In this document: positions 35,045 through 50,099 of the stretch, piece by piece
Layout: every line of letters begins with the position of its first letter
Position numbering within the stretch: position 1 is the first letter of the stretch
Assembly: GCF_964340395.1 (NCBI RefSeq)
Contig: NC_135560.1
Span: 5,982,598-6,046,597 of the forward strand
Source of the DNA: Glandiceps talaboti
Lineage: Eukaryota; Hemichordata; Enteropneusta; Spengelidae
Length of the DNA: 64,000 nt
Direction of reading: 5' to 3'
Translations under genes and position numbers: made by a program
Notes under the pieces: model-generated
Seen by the model: only the letters and a program-made list of their open reading frames with translations
The model's database searches: none
What the model was told of the DNA's origin: nothing

Positions 35045-35361
35045 TTAACCCTCTTTACGGTTAATACCCTTGGGTGACAGTGTGTCTAAATTGCTGATGT
35101 ACGAGAGTTCATGCAGCCTTCTGACCCTTGTGTTAGCAGTACGCATCTTACATAAACCGCTTATTTTAAAGTAAGTTTATGCCCGGGTTGATAGAAGTGT
35201 TCGGATACAGGGGTCGGTTTGTTGTTACGAATAGTATAAACATGTTCATAAATACGTCTCTTAAATACTCTTTTTGTTTTCCCGATGTATTGTTTAAGAC
35301 ATTTCTGACAGGTGATGATGTAAATGAGATTACAAGTGGTACATGTGATGTGACATATTAA
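35045..35361 (-). pseudogene. Broken GIY-YIG endonuclease domain of a Penelope-like element
   Basis: C-terminal fragment of about 105 residues. YIG of the GIY-YIG motif and the conserved Arg (FKRRIYEH) are visible. One base is missing in the A-run near 35161-35166, which puts a stop after LTLK; the remaining 38 residues continue in the next frame. The N-terminal side merges into the microsatellite at 35362. Confidence 0.75.
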
Positions 35362-35363
35362 GT

Positions 35364-35778
35364 GTATGTATGTATGTATGTATGTATGTATGTATGTATG
35401 TATGTATGTATGTATGTATGTATGTATGCATGCATGCATGCATGCATGCATGTATGCATGTATGCATGTATGCATGTATGTATGCATGTATGTATGTATG
35501 TATGTATGTATGTATGTATGTATGTATGTATGCGTCTAAGTATGTATGTATGTATGTATGTATGTATGTATGTATGTATGTATGTATGTATGCGTCTAAG
35601 TATGTATGTATGTATGTATGTATGTATGTATGTATGTATGTGTGTATATATGTGTGTATGTATGTATGTATGTATGTATGTATGTATGCATCTATGTATG
35701 TATGTATGTATGTATGTATGTATGTATGTATGTATGCATGCATGCGTCTATGTATGTATGTATGTATGTATGTATGTA

Positions 35779-35815
<37 letters not shown>
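35364..35815 (+). repeat. (ATGT)n array with ATGC and GCGTCTA variants
   Basis: About 110 units. Higher-order structure shows as a 60-bp repeat of TATGCGTCTAAG variants at 35530 and 35590. It ends in (GT)14. All large ORFs here are artefacts. Confidence 0.95.
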
Positions 35816-35817
<2 letters not shown>

Positions 35818-36836
35818 GGACAGGGTTTTCCACTGATTTCCTTGGCAACACGAGTACAATAATGAAATATCATGTTAGTAGTGTAATTTAGATAAAAATC
35901 TACTTTTCTCAGGTAATTACAGTAGTAGCCCACATAAGTTGTGCATCGGATACATAATTTGAGATGTAAATGAACACCATGTATTTCTTACTATTTAGTA
36001 TGATTGTAAAGAGTGGTAGGGTAGTGTTTTCATCTCATCAATAATTGTAAATAACATTCACTTAAAACATTTCCAAAGACACCCTATGTGTATTCAAATG
36101 CTGATATATCCTTATAAACATCAACACAGAGTCTATCAATCGAAACGTCCATTTAAATTATTTTTAGGGACTATTATTACAACTCGTAACTTTCAATATC
36201 ACCTTCTATGTATAGTTTAAGTTTGGGAATGTCTAAATTGGTGATAGTTCTGTATAACTATGTAAATACTGGCAAATTTTATAGAAATAGTGATAGCTAT
36301 TAAGGGTATAATCTCTCATGTGTTTTTGAGTGTGAAGTGTAAATGGCTTGTGTAGTGAAAAACATGTAACATTTACTGTCACAGTGTTATTTAAAAAGTC
36401 GCCATGTATATTTCTGTATGCAATGTCAAATAAAAACCTATTTTTATTTTACACAATTATATTGTTTTGTATTTTTGAGATTTGGTGAACTGGTGTTTTT
36501 TGTGTAAACTTATGTTAACATTTTGGTCTTCAAGAAAGGTGGTAAGGAAAATTGCTTTGTTTAAAACCAGTTCAAATATGGCAGTTGTGGCTAGTAAACA
36601 GATTAAAAAGTTTCAATATGTTGTCATGGCAACACTAGCTTCCGTATCACTGAGAAGGCATTAAATAGACGTGGACATGCTCTGTCAATTTTTCAACAGT
36701 AGTTTTGTATTCTCATTTGTATCCAAGCTTTCATATCGATTAAAGATTTCCAATAGTCACCTTTCTCTTTTAAAAGACATCACTATCATAGTATTCGCAT
36801 TATAAAGACGTATGAATCTGAGCAGTTTCCATCTTG
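35816..36836. other. Intergenic stretch, no gene seen
   Basis: AT-rich, without recognisable exons or repeats; only short chance ORFs. Confidence 0.4.
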
Positions 36837-37640
36837 GGGAGTCTTCAGTAATTACTAGGAGAGCGGGGGAAATCAAGCGTGGTCTTTTGTGTGAATTGAC
36901 ATGTTACCCTCCCCTAATTACATTTTCCAAAATGTGACCCTCCCCCTGCTGAATTTTCCTTTTTTATTACAATAAAAAAAAACGTTGCGTTAAAATGAGG
37001 CCAGACGTGAAAATGGACGCAAGTCTCAGAATCAATGGCAAGGAATCAATCCAAATCACATCGATGATTCTAAAGGCGTTGGTTCTTTCCCACTCCTATC
37101 ACAAGTGAATTGTGGGAAGCACTGCATTAATTAATTTCTGTGTTTGGATCCAATTGGCATAGCTGAAACTCAGAACTCCCAAAGACTAGATGGACCATAG
37201 ACCCTCCATCCTGGGTGGTTGGACGCACTACCGACATTATCGGGACCTAGGTCAATATCACCACAATATCACCAATATCTTACCACACTGTTCATCCTTC
37301 ACTGCTGTGAGACCAACTCCTCTCCTCACACCACAACTAACAATTGATTCACTTCATGGTTGTCAGCAGTGATTTAACTGATGTGTTCTCATATTATGTA
37401 CAATAGTTTCAGAGATGGCTGAAGTGAAATAGGTGACACCAGTGCGGGCAGTGGTGGGATGCCAAAAATCACAAAGTAATGCAAAGATAGATAACGCAGT
37501 GAGTCAAAGTAAAGTGTGACACCCCCCCCCCCCCCTTAATTCCATTTCATGACATGGCCCTCCCAAGAACAGTTTGTGAAACATAACACCCCCCCCCCCT
37601 CCATTACTTCAACCTTTCCTTGTAATTACTGAGGATTCCA
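36837..37640 (+). mobile_element. Harbinger-like MITE family B, copy 2 (about 805 bp)
   Basis: Ends GGGAGTCTTCAGTAATTACT (36837) and TGTAATTACTGAGGATTCC (to about 37639) form an inverted pair similar to copy 1, with the same subterminal TGACCCTCCCC repeats. The right flank is TTA and the left flank TTG, so the duplication is degraded. Confidence 0.72.
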
Positions 37641-37957
37641 TTACAGTATCAGAAATAAAACATTATTATTGCAAATTTAAACATACTTACTTGCATTTTT
37701 GTTGGTTTGATATCATGAATTTTGTAACATCTCTACAGACTATAAAGTTTAGGAATGCAATAATGAATAGTCAGCACTGGGGGCGCTATCACTCTAGTAA
37801 GTTAAGTAGATTGATGTGAATGAGATGTACTGACTATAACATCATTCAGACTATGAAGAACAATTTGGTTCAACAATATAATAATATTAACAATGATAAC
37901 TGAGGTAATTTATGTATAATTTTTTTGCACTCTTTATTTTAAATACAAAAGACACAC

Positions 37958-38328
37958 TAGGTGTAAAAAAAAATAACTGTTTGGTTCCGGTTACCCGACC
38001 CCACCTCGCTTTTAACTGCCGACCCTAAACTTTTTTTTAAGTATTAAGGAAAAAAAATAAACTCGCAAAAATTGTGAAGTCTCACGACAAATAGTGGATG
38101 TGGAAACTGACATCAACTTAAAAAGACAATATAAAACTGTTCTTCCAATCTGTAATGGTTTTACATCTGATGAGAAGAAACCAATAACAGAGAGACCATT
38201 TGGAAAACAATGGAAAATCTAAACTAGACACTCACACTGAAAAAAAAATGTAATAAAAAATCTACCTACCCCACCTATTCTAAAATTAAGCATAATCGGA
38301 ATCACACAATTTTTTATATTAGGCCTTA
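37958..38328 (+). mobile_element. 350-bp MITE family A, copy 3
   Basis: Same order of blocks as copy 2: GGTTCCGGTTACCCGACCCC, CTGCCGACCCTAAAC, AAATAGTGGATGTGGAAACT, TCTTCCAATCTGTAATGG, AACTAGACACTCACAC and AATCGGAATCACAC plus TTAGGCCTTA. Confidence 0.8.
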
Positions 38329-38889
38329 ACACACCTTGGAACAAATTCACAACCATCTATGACACGTACGTGGAAAATCAGGGAAACTGGCAATATCTAT
38401 TATTTACAAAACTTCAAATTGGTATTTCTCTGGAATCATGTGTAATGTAGGTGATGTCAAATCATGAAATGACTCTCCATAACCCATAGTTTATGATAAT
38501 GTCTTTATTTTGTGAAGTGGTGTTCCCCTTTCACCTCAGCACACAGCAGGATAGAATAGATAAGACAAATATAAAGTCATCTATATTTGACAATACAGAT
38601 TTGAGTATTGTGTACTCAGTATGTATATTTGCCTAAGTTGTATCCAGCTGCATGGTGTGGCCATGCATAGGTGTGATAGTATCTTTATAGTCATCGCTAA
38701 TCAATGATGCAAATGGTTGTATTTCTTCCTAACATGTATATTTCAAAACACAAAACAATAGCATTACCAAAATCCAGGAAACTTTGTTTGTTTATGTTAC
38801 AAGACGTACACTCTTTGGTTTGCTGTTACATCTTTTACAGGTAAAGGTTTGGTTTGTGGATAAAGCTACAGTGAGTCCAAGTGTAGTTA

Positions 38890-38965
38890 CAGCAGAAATG
38901 AAGATGCTTTGGTGTTTCACTCATGCGACAGCATGTTTTTTATATACTCACGGGCAACTTCAGTC
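38890..38965 (+). repeat. Fragment of hairpin repeat family H
   Basis: GAAATGAAGATGCTTTGGTG, then TTTCACTCATGCGACAGC and ATATACTCAC, match 46548-46645. Confidence 0.6.
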
Positions 38966-39140
38966 AGTCCAACTGTAGTTTACCGGTAGTTTAGAGGAGA
39001 ACACTTGCGTGCCATAACTGCAGAACCCTGATTGAATGCAGGGACTTCCATAGAGAATTAGTAGTTCATTTTGTGATATTTACATCTTTTGCAATCACAT
39101 AATTTACAGTAAATTTCACAGTTGTTTTGTCATTCATTCA

Positions 39141-39146
39141 TTTATT
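39141..39146 (-). terminator. Possible poly(A) signal of the C15orf61 homologue
   Basis: AATAAA on the minus strand, 301 nt below the stop codon. It is the first canonical signal I see downstream. Confidence 0.4.
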
Positions 39147-39446
39147 CATGCATTTAGTCTGAGATGATTTGACAGAATTTTCAATGAACTCAAACGAAGT
39201 AAACATTGGAATGCCACAAATCCAATAATTGTATGTGTTTCATGACAAAGTGAGACAACCACTGTTATATTTGGTCATCTTACATCTATGATTGACAAAT
39301 TAATGTCAATAACAATCTTCTCTGTTTGATGTCCAAGTTTATTCACGTAACTCAACACTTTCAGTCCACAACTTTGGATCAGAGCTAGTGACCATCAGAT
39401 ATTGCTACAAATGAAAAACCTGGCAGTATAGATAACTGTTTCTAAA

Positions 39447-42954
<3,508 letters not shown>

Positions 42955-42983
42955 ATGGCGCTCATGTTCCAAGCAACCGGAAG
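42955..42983 (+). CDS. COMMD10: COMMD10 exon 1
   Basis: 29 nt, MALMFQATG plus two bases of an Arg codon; donor GTTTGT. It was found by phase match to exon 2. Confidence 0.85.
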
Positions 42984-45900
42984 GTTTGTATACTAAATTA
43001 AATATATTCTTTCTATTGCGTACTTCTTTGTACAATATCACATGCATGCTACGAGAACTTCTACCAAATAATGCAATTCGTCATTTTTCTTCTCGAGTGA
43101 TTCGTATACAGTACGTCTAATTCACGTGAAACCCCGCTAGAAATTCCGGGGGAGGGGCAGAACAACTCAAGTGTCACGTCTGTACTGTGCATGCCATTGC
43201 CAGAGTTCATTGTAGGATGTTTATGTAGATTCATTTGTACTAGTATTGTATCATATATATTTTCAAACAACTATCATTTCTGTATCTTATAAAGGCTGGA
43301 TAAGAGTGCATATTTGTATTGTAGCTTTTTCTATTTCAATCACATCTTTCACTTCCATACCTCTTATGTTTCAATTCAGAGAACATCATTTCCGCTTTGT
43401 TAAGTTATGTCTCGATACTAAAATGCACCTAGCTGCAGGTACATCAGGTGGAAAAGATATATCCAAATTCCACCATAATGTTCTAATATTACATTTCAGG
43501 ATCAAGAAAGCTGTATCCCTCATTAATGAAGTTGATGCATCAAAATTTCCTAGAATATTATCAAGAATTCTTCAAAAGTTACATTTAAGGGTAGGTAATA
43601 TATACACAGTTCATTTCTCATATATATATGCTCCTATTTTAAATGGATATAATCTGAGTTTGTATATTTTAGGTTTAATATATTTTTTGTGCATATTAAA
43701 AATATCAGTAGTGTTTTACTTACTGTCAAAGTAATAGCCATCACCTGCTATTGGCAGTTCACTCAAACCTGGTATTACAACCTAGATTGGAGTTGTATGG
43801 AAAGTGTAGTCTACACAACATTGTTATAAATTATAATTGAAACAATCATCAGTTTTTCCCCTTTGAGTATACTGCTTAATGGAATGGAACTGTCATTGAG
43901 AATAGTTTTCACAATCTATCAATAATCGTGAGACAAGTAAGTTACAGTGTATCACCATCATTGCATTCACTAATAAATCACCCAACCTCCACAAGTGGAA
44001 GGGGAACGGCTAGATCTTTCAGGCTGTGGCATGCACAGACATATACATAGTAGAATAACGTTTTTGTATAAAGTGTTTTCACTCAAGTGAATAAGCTAAT
44101 CAATGCACCTACAAAGAGTTAACAGTCAAATGATCATTTGGTTATTTCCATACAGGATGAAAGGTCCTTTACAGAGGATGAAGAAGAGAAACTACAAAGT
44201 GCTTTAGGCTTGGAAAGTGATGATGTTCATTTAGTACTAGAAACCATAGCTTTTATTCTTGAACAGGTATGTGTGGTACAGTCCTTAGTCTGTAGGAAAT
44301 TATGGTAGATTCGGTTCTAGCTCAACTAGTTGATGTTTACTTCCTTCCAATGTGAAACTAGACAAGAATATGGAAATTGGCATAGTAACTGTTGCCATAC
44401 ACTTGGTACCTGTGAAACAGTAGCAGGGGTAGTGTCTTAGTTTATATCACATGTTGTGGAATTTTTTCTCATTGATGGTACATCGTTGATGCAAGATACA
44501 ATGCTAGTTTCAATGCAAACAGTTTCTCTTTCACTACAGTGTTGCCAAGAGTTCATGAGAAAATCAGTCATGATACACTGGCTATACTTAAGTCACTTAG
44601 ACTTATCTGAAGTGAATCTAACAAGGCATCTCTTTGTTAGCTAGACACTACAGCTGCATTTAGGAATTTCCCAGTTCCAGATACATTTTATTTTAACAGA
44701 AGTGTATGTAGTCACAGTAAATGAGTAGATCAGCACTGACAAAACCTGTTTTGTCAGGAGTGTTTTCTGGATGAAATTAGAACGAAGAAAAATATTGCAA
44801 TTTTTATTGAAGAGAAAATTTGGGAATATATAATAATAAAAGCTTTGACTCGCACTTCAAGCACTACAGAACCTAATGACATAGACATGCGTTGTTGTGA
44901 TGTAGAATGACCAGGGTATAAAATCCATATTATCTGTCTGATTGTGTGCAACTCATCTTGTGTGTGGCTTAATCATATTTGTTTATCTATTTGTGTGTAG
45001 GCTGCGTATCACAGTGCCAAACCAACGGTTCTAGAACAGCAGTTGAAAAACCTAGAACTTGATGATGATAAGGTATGTTTGGATGTTTGGAGAGAAAAGA
45101 ATATCTTTCTATTGTTTTACGTAGGTTGGTGGTTCATTATATTTCATTATCACATATCTCCAGCCTATGGGATTAAATATTTGTGACTCTGATGATATAA
45201 TCCTATACATATGGAATATATTAAACATTTTGATAGATAACATGTGACACTGGAAAGATTTCAACATAGCAACATAGTAAAAAGATATCATGCTGATGTC
45301 TGTACAAATGTGTCTATTTCCTTGAGATGAAGTATGGTGTACTTTCTCCATAAGATCTATGGGAACATTCCCAGTGATCACATCACAGTATCTATCATAG
45401 AGAGAACAAGACTGACAGTTTACAGTGGAAAAACTCAACATATCAAATTATGTTGTGTTCAAAAGTTTAGTACACACATGACTGTATGTTTGCTTTCAGG
45501 TCATAGTTTTTGTAAAAGCGTGGACTGCCAATGGTAAAAGTGTTATTGACAATTTGAGGCACAGAACTATTGCTCCAAATCAGGTGAGAAATTAATACAC
45601 AAGGTTTTCAGTTACTGACATAGTGGAATAATGTCCGGAGGTGTGAAAGTCAGGCTACTCAGGATTTGTCTACTTCTCTATACTCCACTTGTTAGCTTCA
45701 CTGCTGATTGATGTAAAAGGGCTGAAAATGATCAGTATTCTTAACAGAGCGGTAGAATTGCATCCAAAGACAGAAAATTTACTCAAAGTGTTTGAAATTT
45801 AAATTTAATTTCATTTGATAGAACTTTGTAGTTAATGATGTCCTCAGTGGAGAGTCATGATTGTTGAATGGTTAGAGTAGCCAGCTTGAAATCTGCAGGT

Positions 45901-47153
45901 TTCAGGTTCGAGCCGTGTGGCTTCCATTTATTTGTGCATTTTGGCAAGATTTGAACCATGACTGTGCCCCAGTCAACCCAGCTGTACAAATGGAACAACA
46001 GGGGTTGCTATGTGAATGCTTTAATAATTGTATGCGTTTACAGAGGCTGCAATGAATTGTATGGTGAGGAAGTATAAAGGGCTGTTCTGCTATAGATCCA
46101 TGCCAGGGGGTAATAATTGTTAGCACTTGGAGGTGTCTGGAGAACAAGCACATTATGAATACATTTGATTACTATTATTATTGGTGGGACATTATATCCA
46201 GTTCATTTGAACTATTTAGACGTACTCTTTCTGTGATTGTTATTTCACTTTAATGATAGAAATCACTCTGTTTATTTCATGTTCTCATTTCTACCTCTAG
46301 TTAGAAGACGTTAACTGGAGGCTAAACCTTCAAATGGCACAAGCCAACATGGCAAAGATGAAAAGTCCCAATGCAATGTTTACGTTAGGTGTTACCACTG
46401 ACGACGGTAGCAAAGAGCAGGTCAAAGTAGAATTCTCACATGATCAACTGTATGATTTCTATGATAAGGTAAGAAGTGTGTTGCTGATTTTTTTTGTACA
46501 GTTTTGAATGAGTCAAACAATCCATATATTTATATGTCACAGGGGAAATGAAGATGCCTCGGTGTTTCATTTATATGTCACAGGGGAAATGAAGATGCCT
46601 CGGTGTTTCACTCATGAGACGCAATGTTTTTACACATATACTCAGACAACCGAACCCTGTTTCTACTTAGTACACTGTTAAAGAATAGCAATGCTTTACT
46701 ACTTTTTAATGCAATTGATCAAAGGGTTGTCATGCTGTGTGTCTGGTGTCTCTGTTATTGTACGTCTAGAGTTGAATTGTGTCTATCATTGTGTAAAAAA
46801 AAAACATGGATGAAATACCAAGGCATCTTCATTTCTTCGGTAACATAAAGGAGAGAGAGAGAAATTGTTAAATTCAGTACAATTGCAATGAATACGAGAT
46901 AAAGGCTACACATATCATTTATACAACATAATATAGAAATGTTACATTAGTTTACAATGTGTGTTGGTCCATACCAGAACATTTCCAACTGCTAAGAGTC
47001 CATATTGCCTTTATAGGAATCTTAGTTGGCAGTACAGTTGTTTTTATGGTGATAGCGCCCTCATTCACATCATGGAATGATTATTTTGTTTTTACACTGA
47101 TGGTTTGATTACAGCTTGAAACAATACAAGGCCAGCTGGATTCTATAAGCTAG
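42955..47153 (+). CDS. COMMD10: COMMD10, complete, 7 exons, 197 aa
   Basis: COMM-domain protein, a subunit of the COMMD ring in the CCC/Commander complex that acts with Retriever in endosomal recycling of membrane proteins (known of family). Exons: 42955-42983, 43500-43590, 44156-44266, 45001-45072, 45500-45583, 46301-46468 and 47115-47153. The first intron is phase 2 and all others phase 0, and every junction keeps frame. Signatures include [44 protein letters not shown] and [15 protein letters not shown]. The C-terminal COMM domain (about 130-197) follows, with the invariant Trp in [29 protein letters not shown] and QLDSIS. The human protein is about 202 aa. The start is the only Met-rich opening at the promoter. 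Confidence 0.97.
43500..43590 (+). CDS. COMMD10: COMMD10 exon 2
   Basis: Acceptor ACATTTCAG, donor [17 protein letters not shown] through KLHLR. Confidence 0.95.
44156..44266 (+). CDS. COMMD10: COMMD10 exon 3
   Basis: Acceptor CATACAG, donor [20 protein letters not shown] through FILEQ. Confidence 0.96.
45001..45072 (+). CDS. COMMD10: COMMD10 exon 4
   Basis: Acceptor TGTGTGTAG, donor [21 protein letters not shown] through DDDK. Confidence 0.95.
45500..45583 (+). CDS. COMMD10: COMMD10 exon 5
   Basis: Acceptor TGCTTTCAG, donor [24 protein letters not shown] through APNQ. Confidence 0.95.
45853..46150 (+). mobile_element. tRNA-derived SINE, copy 2
   Basis: A box in GAATGGTTAGAGTAGC, B box GGTTCGAGCC at 45905-45914, then the same body as 39600-39975 (CAGTCAACCCAGCTGTA, TGTGAATGCTTTAAT, TAGATCCATGCCAGGGGG). 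It lies in COMMD10 intron 5. Confidence 0.75.
46301..46468 (+). CDS. COMMD10: COMMD10 exon 6 (core of COMM domain)
   Basis: Acceptor CTACCTCTAG, donor GTAAGA; 56 codons including [10 protein letters not shown] and [14 protein letters not shown]. Confidence 0.97.
46530..46850. repeat. Hairpin repeat family H with duplicated left end
   Basis: A 41-bp unit (TATATGTCACAGGGGAAATG, AAGATGCCTCGGTGTTTC) occurs twice in tandem from 46531. Its inverted counterpart CCAAGGCATCTTCATTTCTT, CGGTAAC closes the element near 46845. It lies in COMMD10 intron 6, 60 bp past exon 6. A fragment is also at 38890. Confidence 0.65.
47115..47153 (+). CDS. COMMD10: COMMD10 exon 7
   Basis: Acceptor [20 protein letters not shown] then TAG. 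Confidence 0.95.
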   Translation, partial: LETIQGQLDSIS

Positions 47154-47546
47154 CAAGCAGACAAGGAGTTAATTGGAACAATTAATGGACAGTCAAGATT
47201 GTATGGAGACAAACTGTTGTGTGAGGCAGACCCAATGTTGGATTATTATTATTATCTCAGGATTGGAGAATTCCAATGTAAACTCTTCCAAGTACAAGGA
47301 TTTACTTGTCAAACAAATCCATATTGAGGTTACTGTGTATATCTCAATAGACTGCCCCATTTTATTGATGCCAATTGAACAATTTAAGAAAAAAACATAG
47401 ATTTTGCAACGGGTAAGCATCAACTAAAAGCGTTTGCACTGCTTGTCACAATCTTATATAGTAAGTATACTCTTAAATTTAATTTAATTATCAACCCAGT
47501 GTGTGGTGTCTCTTACTGTCACAACTGTGATTACATCTATTGCTCT

Positions 47547-47552
47547 AATAAA
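47547..47552 (+). terminator. Poly(A) signal of COMMD10
   Basis: AATAAA 394 nt after the stop codon, in CTCTAATAAAGTG; the first canonical signal downstream. Confidence 0.6.
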
Positions 47553-47774
47553 GTGAAACTAAGACATCTTGTGACTTTTATGTTTACTCTCTAGTCATTT
47601 TATGACAAACATGTGCTTTGTACTGGTAATATTGTTTACAGAGTGAATACATTTAAAGAGACACCACATACTGGGCTGATAATTAAGGCAAATGCAACAG
47701 TATACTTTTATATTTGATATGGATGCTATAAACGATTGTGACAAGCACTGCAAATGCTTTAGTTGACTGTTACC

Positions 47775-48187
47775 TAGACTGTTGACAGTCGCTCGCTCCT
47801 TTTTTTTTCCTACGTTTTATCTAAACTCCAATCCGGCGCAACACTAGTCTAATCGCAAACTGATATCGAGGGCCGAAGGCCCACGTGACTGTTTACGAAG
47901 TCAAATTTCTGCTGTAGTTTACGTGTGTTGAATGTTGAGTGACCTTACATTGAACTGTATGCAAATCATACGATATATAGAGTAACGCCACATTAAATGA
48001 CGCCACATCATGAATAAGTAATAGCAAGGGAGATGGCACGAGTGACAACAGTCGCTCGGGCCTTCAGCCCTCGATCACTCAGGCCTTCGGCCCTCGATAT
48101 CAGTTTGCGATTATACTAGTGTTGCACTGGATCAGAGTTTAGATAAAACGTAGGGAAAAAAAGGCACGAGCGACTGTTGACAGTCTA
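47775..48187. mobile_element. 413-bp MITE with 9-bp target duplication (MULE-like)
   Basis: The outer ends TAGACTGTTGACAGTCGCTCG and CGAGCGACTGTTGACAGTCTA are exact inverted copies. Homology between the arms continues for about 105 bp (CCTACGTTTTATCTAAAC, ACACTAGT, ATCGCAAACTGATATCGAGG). ACTGTTACC flanks both sides (47766-47774 and 48188-48196). A 9-bp duplication fits Mutator-like elements. There is no ORF, so it is non-autonomous. Confidence 0.85.
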
Positions 48188-48975
48188 ACTGTTACCCATT
48201 GTAAAGACTTTAGCTCTACATACATTATAAATATATATCCAGAAATCACCATAGATCAACTAGATTTTTTTATTGATAACTTCAAAGATAGCGTTATACA
48301 TATATATTCATTTCTTGACGCAAGGAAAGAACATTTGAATTATGTCGCTTTAAGTGAAATGAATACAGTTGTATATGTATACTTAAAGGCCCATAATTCA
48401 ATCTCATGTTTTTTGCATTAATGTTATCTTATCAGCAGAGCCATTAGCATGAAAGGTCTGCCATTTGTTTCTGTTTATATAATCACTCATTAGCTGCAAA
48501 CCAACGTTACATTGTATTAGCTATTGCCAGATTGTCTTTCTTTGTATAGAATATTTTCATCCTGATTGGTTCATACTGTACTGACAAATATGAAACAGCT
48601 GCTTTCTACTCGTGAAGCTGACCGTTCTCATCACATTCAGACCACATTTGCGACATCACTAATGCATTCACTTTGCTTTTGAATAATTTGCAAGCGAAAG
48701 TTATGTTGTTGTTTTATATATATATATATATCTTATACTTAGAGATGTACAGAAATACAGACAAACACAAGTAGTATCATTTAACTTTTCTTATAGTTAT
48801 GCAAATTATAGATACTTTCTTTCTGCAAAATGAACTTTGACCTTAGCTGCTTTAATAAAGGTATGAAATACAGCCAATGGTGTTGTAGTCCAATTCATTG
48901 TATTGGTCCTAGTACTTAAAGGGGGTTTTGATGATTGGGTTGGAGTGGTGGGAGTTAAGTCATTTATAACCTTTC

Positions 48976-48978
<3 letters not shown>

Positions 48979-49016
<38 letters not shown>

Positions 49017-49074
49017 GCATATGTGTGTGTGCATGTGCGTGTGCATGTGCATATGTGTGTGTGTGTGTGTGTGC

Positions 49075-49104
<30 letters not shown>
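48979..49104 (+). repeat. (GT)n microsatellite
   Basis: Three GT runs separated by GCATATGTGT-type interruptions. ORFs on both strands are artefacts. Confidence 0.95.
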
Positions 49105-49105
<1 letters not shown>

Positions 49106-49339
49106 GAGGGGGATTACAGCCTTCCTGGCACTCATAACCCAAGTCTGTTTGGTCATGTGGCCTGTATTTAGTGGATTATTGTGTTTAAAAAAAAGACTTG
49201 ATTGTAGGAACGAATCAAGATCTCAATTTTCTTTGTGTTTGAAATCAAAATTTATCATATATGTACTTATCATCACAACTAAACAACTGAGCTTTTAGGG
49301 TAATAAAGATCCATTTAGTTAAATCATGGTGTTCCATCC

Positions 49340-49500
49340 AGTTCTCTGTAGTGGGCAAATCTCATCCAAAAACGCAGGCTGGAAGGAGAGCGCCCCCAGT
49401 GGCTATTCTGCAATGGACAAATCTCATCTAAAAACATGGGCAAGAAGGAGAACGCCCCCAGTGGCTATTCTGCAATCTATAAATCTCATCCAACCGTAAG
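49340..49500 (+). repeat. 62-bp tandem repeat, about 2.5 copies
   Basis: AAATCTCATCCAAAAACG, then GGAGAGCGCCCCCAGTGGC, TATTCTGCAAT; the CGCCCCCAGTGGCTATTCTG positions are 62 bp apart. Confidence 0.85.
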
Positions 49501-50050
49501 ACCATATATGCATACAGGTTGTTGACTGTAAACAGCATGTTGAGTTGCATCAGGGCACCAATCTTGTACTAGTATGTGCTCACAAGCACTAACATTTCCT
49601 CACTGAATGGTGTGGTTTGGTAGTGTGTCAGTGTGTGTGTGTCATTGCATACATTACTCGTCCCAAAACAGTTGAGTAAAATACAATTTAATGTCTAGAG
49701 GTACAGATAGCAGAATAGTGTAGCGATAGCCATTCTCAAATGAGCTAGTTCGAAACTCAAAGTGTAAATAACTTACCTAGTATTTCAGCTATAATTGCTC
49801 AGCCTCCTTCAGCCATTTAATAATATTGTATACGATTCAATGATATAGACCTATCATATGACCACAGGAGGGCGCTGTATACAACCAGCATTTCCCTCCC
49901 CTTGCTCCCCCCCCCCCCTTGTTTTGACAGGTGTTGCTGTTTGATACCTTCTCAACACAGAATACTCAGGTACACCTGAGCACTTTCAGTTCACATATAG
50001 TTGAAGTAATAACATTTCACACGTCAAATTATCACATAGAACAAAGTTCG

Positions 50051-50056
50051 TTTATT
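50051..50056 (-). terminator. Possible distal poly(A) signal of the membrane-protein gene
   Basis: AATAAA on the minus strand. If used, the 3' UTR of the gene ending at 54278 would be about 4.2 kb. I saw no canonical signal in the first few hundred bases below the stop. Speculative. Confidence 0.25.
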
Positions 50057-50099
50057 TCACATTGCTTTTAAAACATTTTATTGTACATTTCTATGAGCT

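Larger units (their letters stand above)
34614..35361 (-). mobile_element. Penelope-like element 3' end (GIY-YIG domain and terminal repeat)
   Basis: The minus strand encodes CHITCTTCNLIYIITCQKCL, QYIGKTKRVFKRRIYEH and PVSEHFYQPGHKL, then, after a one-base frame slip at about 35161, CKMRTANTRVRRLHELSYI and LSPKGINRKEG before a stop at 35047-35045. This is a GIY-YIG nuclease with the upstream Cys pairs and the RxxEL-x-I-x-L-P-GIN tail of Penelope-like elements. Some 340 bp further on comes the terminal region with a hammerhead-like motif. The reverse transcriptase part is missing; a 450-bp ATGT array replaces it. Confidence 0.75.

Noticed and set aside
43246-43734. 162-aa ORF around COMMD10 exon 2
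   Set aside because: Only 43500-43590 is coding; the rest is intron readthrough past good splice sites.
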